A DNA stretch of 33,619 nt from Xenoacremonium recifei (Eukaryota; Ascomycota; Sordariomycetes; Hypocreales; Nectriaceae). The translations under genes were made by a program, and so were the position numbers. The notes below the pieces were generated by a model. That model was not told the origin of the DNA and did no database searches. It saw only the letters and a program-made list of their open reading frames with translations. This document shows positions 32,863-33,619 of this stretch, in pieces; the stretch's first letter is position 1; each line of letters opens with the position of its first letter. Location of the stretch: positions 1-33,619 of the forward strand of contig WOFQ01000129.1 in the NCBI GenBank assembly GCA_012184525.1, in the 5' to 3' direction.

Positions 32863-33619
32863 TTGGTCTCCGCTGGCAACTACGTCTGGCAGCGGTCCTC
32901 GCCGTCAATAGAGCAAGCGGATGTTGAAGGAGATGCTGTGACTGCGGTCCGACACAGCCTTCACGGAACAACAAAGCTAAACAGACGCAGGCTGCGGAAA
33001 CCCCTGAGCTGCGAGCCATGTAGAGTGACCAAGTTGCGGTGCGATCGTCAACTGCCCTGCGGCACTTGCAGCCGAAGGAGCTGCAAGGCATCATGCACAT
33101 ACCGCAAAACCTCTCACGGTGACTCAGTAGAGTTTGCCCGACATGCTCTCCATGAGCCTCTACGATCTATTCCTGGCAGTACCACAGAGCCACCGGCTGT
33201 GACAGAGGCCAGCGCATTTGCTTTCAATTGCTGGGATGATATCTGTCAGCGATCAGCTAGCGGTAGTTGAGACCAGTCTTTCCCCCGCCTTATCTTTGGA
33301 CTCCCGTCGCGACGAAGAAGCTTCTGGGTGTACTTCTATCTAGAAACTCCTGCAATTATCTAGTCTCGGCATACTTTACACACCTCTCTCGGCTATTTCA
33401 TGTACTCCACGGCCCTACCTTCCAGAGACAGTACTTCGCTTTCTGGCATTGTCCTTCTGGTATCTCTCTTTCCTGGCTGGCACTGCTCTCTATCATCTGC
33501 GCGTTTTCACTCACGACAATTGCGGCAGACGACCCCGTCGTGGCCAGCCTAACCCAGCTGCGAGGCGAATCGAACGTCAGATTCATTTGCAACCCCATAC
33601 AAATGAAAAGTGCGCTAAT
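32863..33619 (+). CDS. Zn(II)2Cys6 transcription factor, partial at window end
   Basis: A fungal binuclear zinc-cluster regulator that would bind CGG-type sites in the nucleus. From the ATG at 32863, the cluster is C50-x2-C53-x6-C60-x5-C66-x2-C69-x8-C78 within LSCEPCRVTKLRCDRQLPCG, preceded by a basic stretch RRRLRK. The first frame ends at TGA 33268-33270. The fungal-specific TF domain then appears in another frame from about 33306 to the edge: NYLVSAYFTHLSRLFHVLHGPTF and ISLSWLALLSIICAFSL. Either an intron joins them (GTAGTT at 33263 to TAG at 33363 keeps the phase) or the gene is broken. Coding-like FGLP followed by VATKKLLGVL inside that interval favours a stop plus a one-base frameshift. 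The C-terminal half is outside the window. It may have regulated the neighbouring COMT gene. Confidence 0.7.

Overview
The window looks like nuclear DNA of a filamentous ascomycete (Pezizomycotina). The evidence is a HET-domain gene, a Zn(II)2Cys6 regulator, fungal-type small introns (GTAAGC or GTACGT donors, CTAAC-like branch sites), a ZIP transporter of the fungal plasma-membrane type, and a fungal Nnt1/EFM7-like methyltransferase. No rRNA, tRNA, CRISPR array or complete transposon was recognised.

The region is mostly a gene graveyard. Four genes read as intact: a ZIP zinc transporter (7487-8593, -), a class I methyltransferase (20800-21717, +), a two-exon HET-domain protein (24280-26341, -) and a small secreted cysteine-rich protein (27514-28221, +). 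A Zn2Cys6 transcription factor runs off the right edge (32863-33619, +). Between them lie at least six broken genes that only appear when all three frames of one strand are read together: a CobW/COG0523 GTPase (4817-6790, +), an aldehyde dehydrogenase (about 13620-14200, -), a class III aminotransferase (15275-16611, -), an amino-acid permease (17636-19301, +), a sulfatase (about 22860-23750, +) and a catechol-O-methyltransferase-like gene (31458-32367, -). A seventh two-frame remnant (29790-30390, -) has no assignable family.

Two former modules can be inferred. (1) Zinc: the broken CobW metallochaperone gene is convergent with the intact ZIP gene. Both have upstream copies of ACCTTGATGG(C/T), close to the Zap1-type zinc-response element ACCTTNAAGGT. 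(2) Amino-acid or amine catabolism: permease, class III aminotransferase and aldehyde dehydrogenase lie together, with permease and aminotransferase divergent around a ~1 kb intergenic region. All three are dead. At the right end, the broken COMT gene is divergent from the Zn2Cys6 regulator.

Two inactivating frameshifts are short tandem duplications (13 bp in the aminotransferase, 14 bp in the COMT gene). A 17-bp tandem duplication at 89-122 is of the same kind. Large stretches (1-4637, 8841-13619, 28222-29789, 30391-31457) contain nothing I can assign. All family calls come from reading motifs by eye; no database search was possible.
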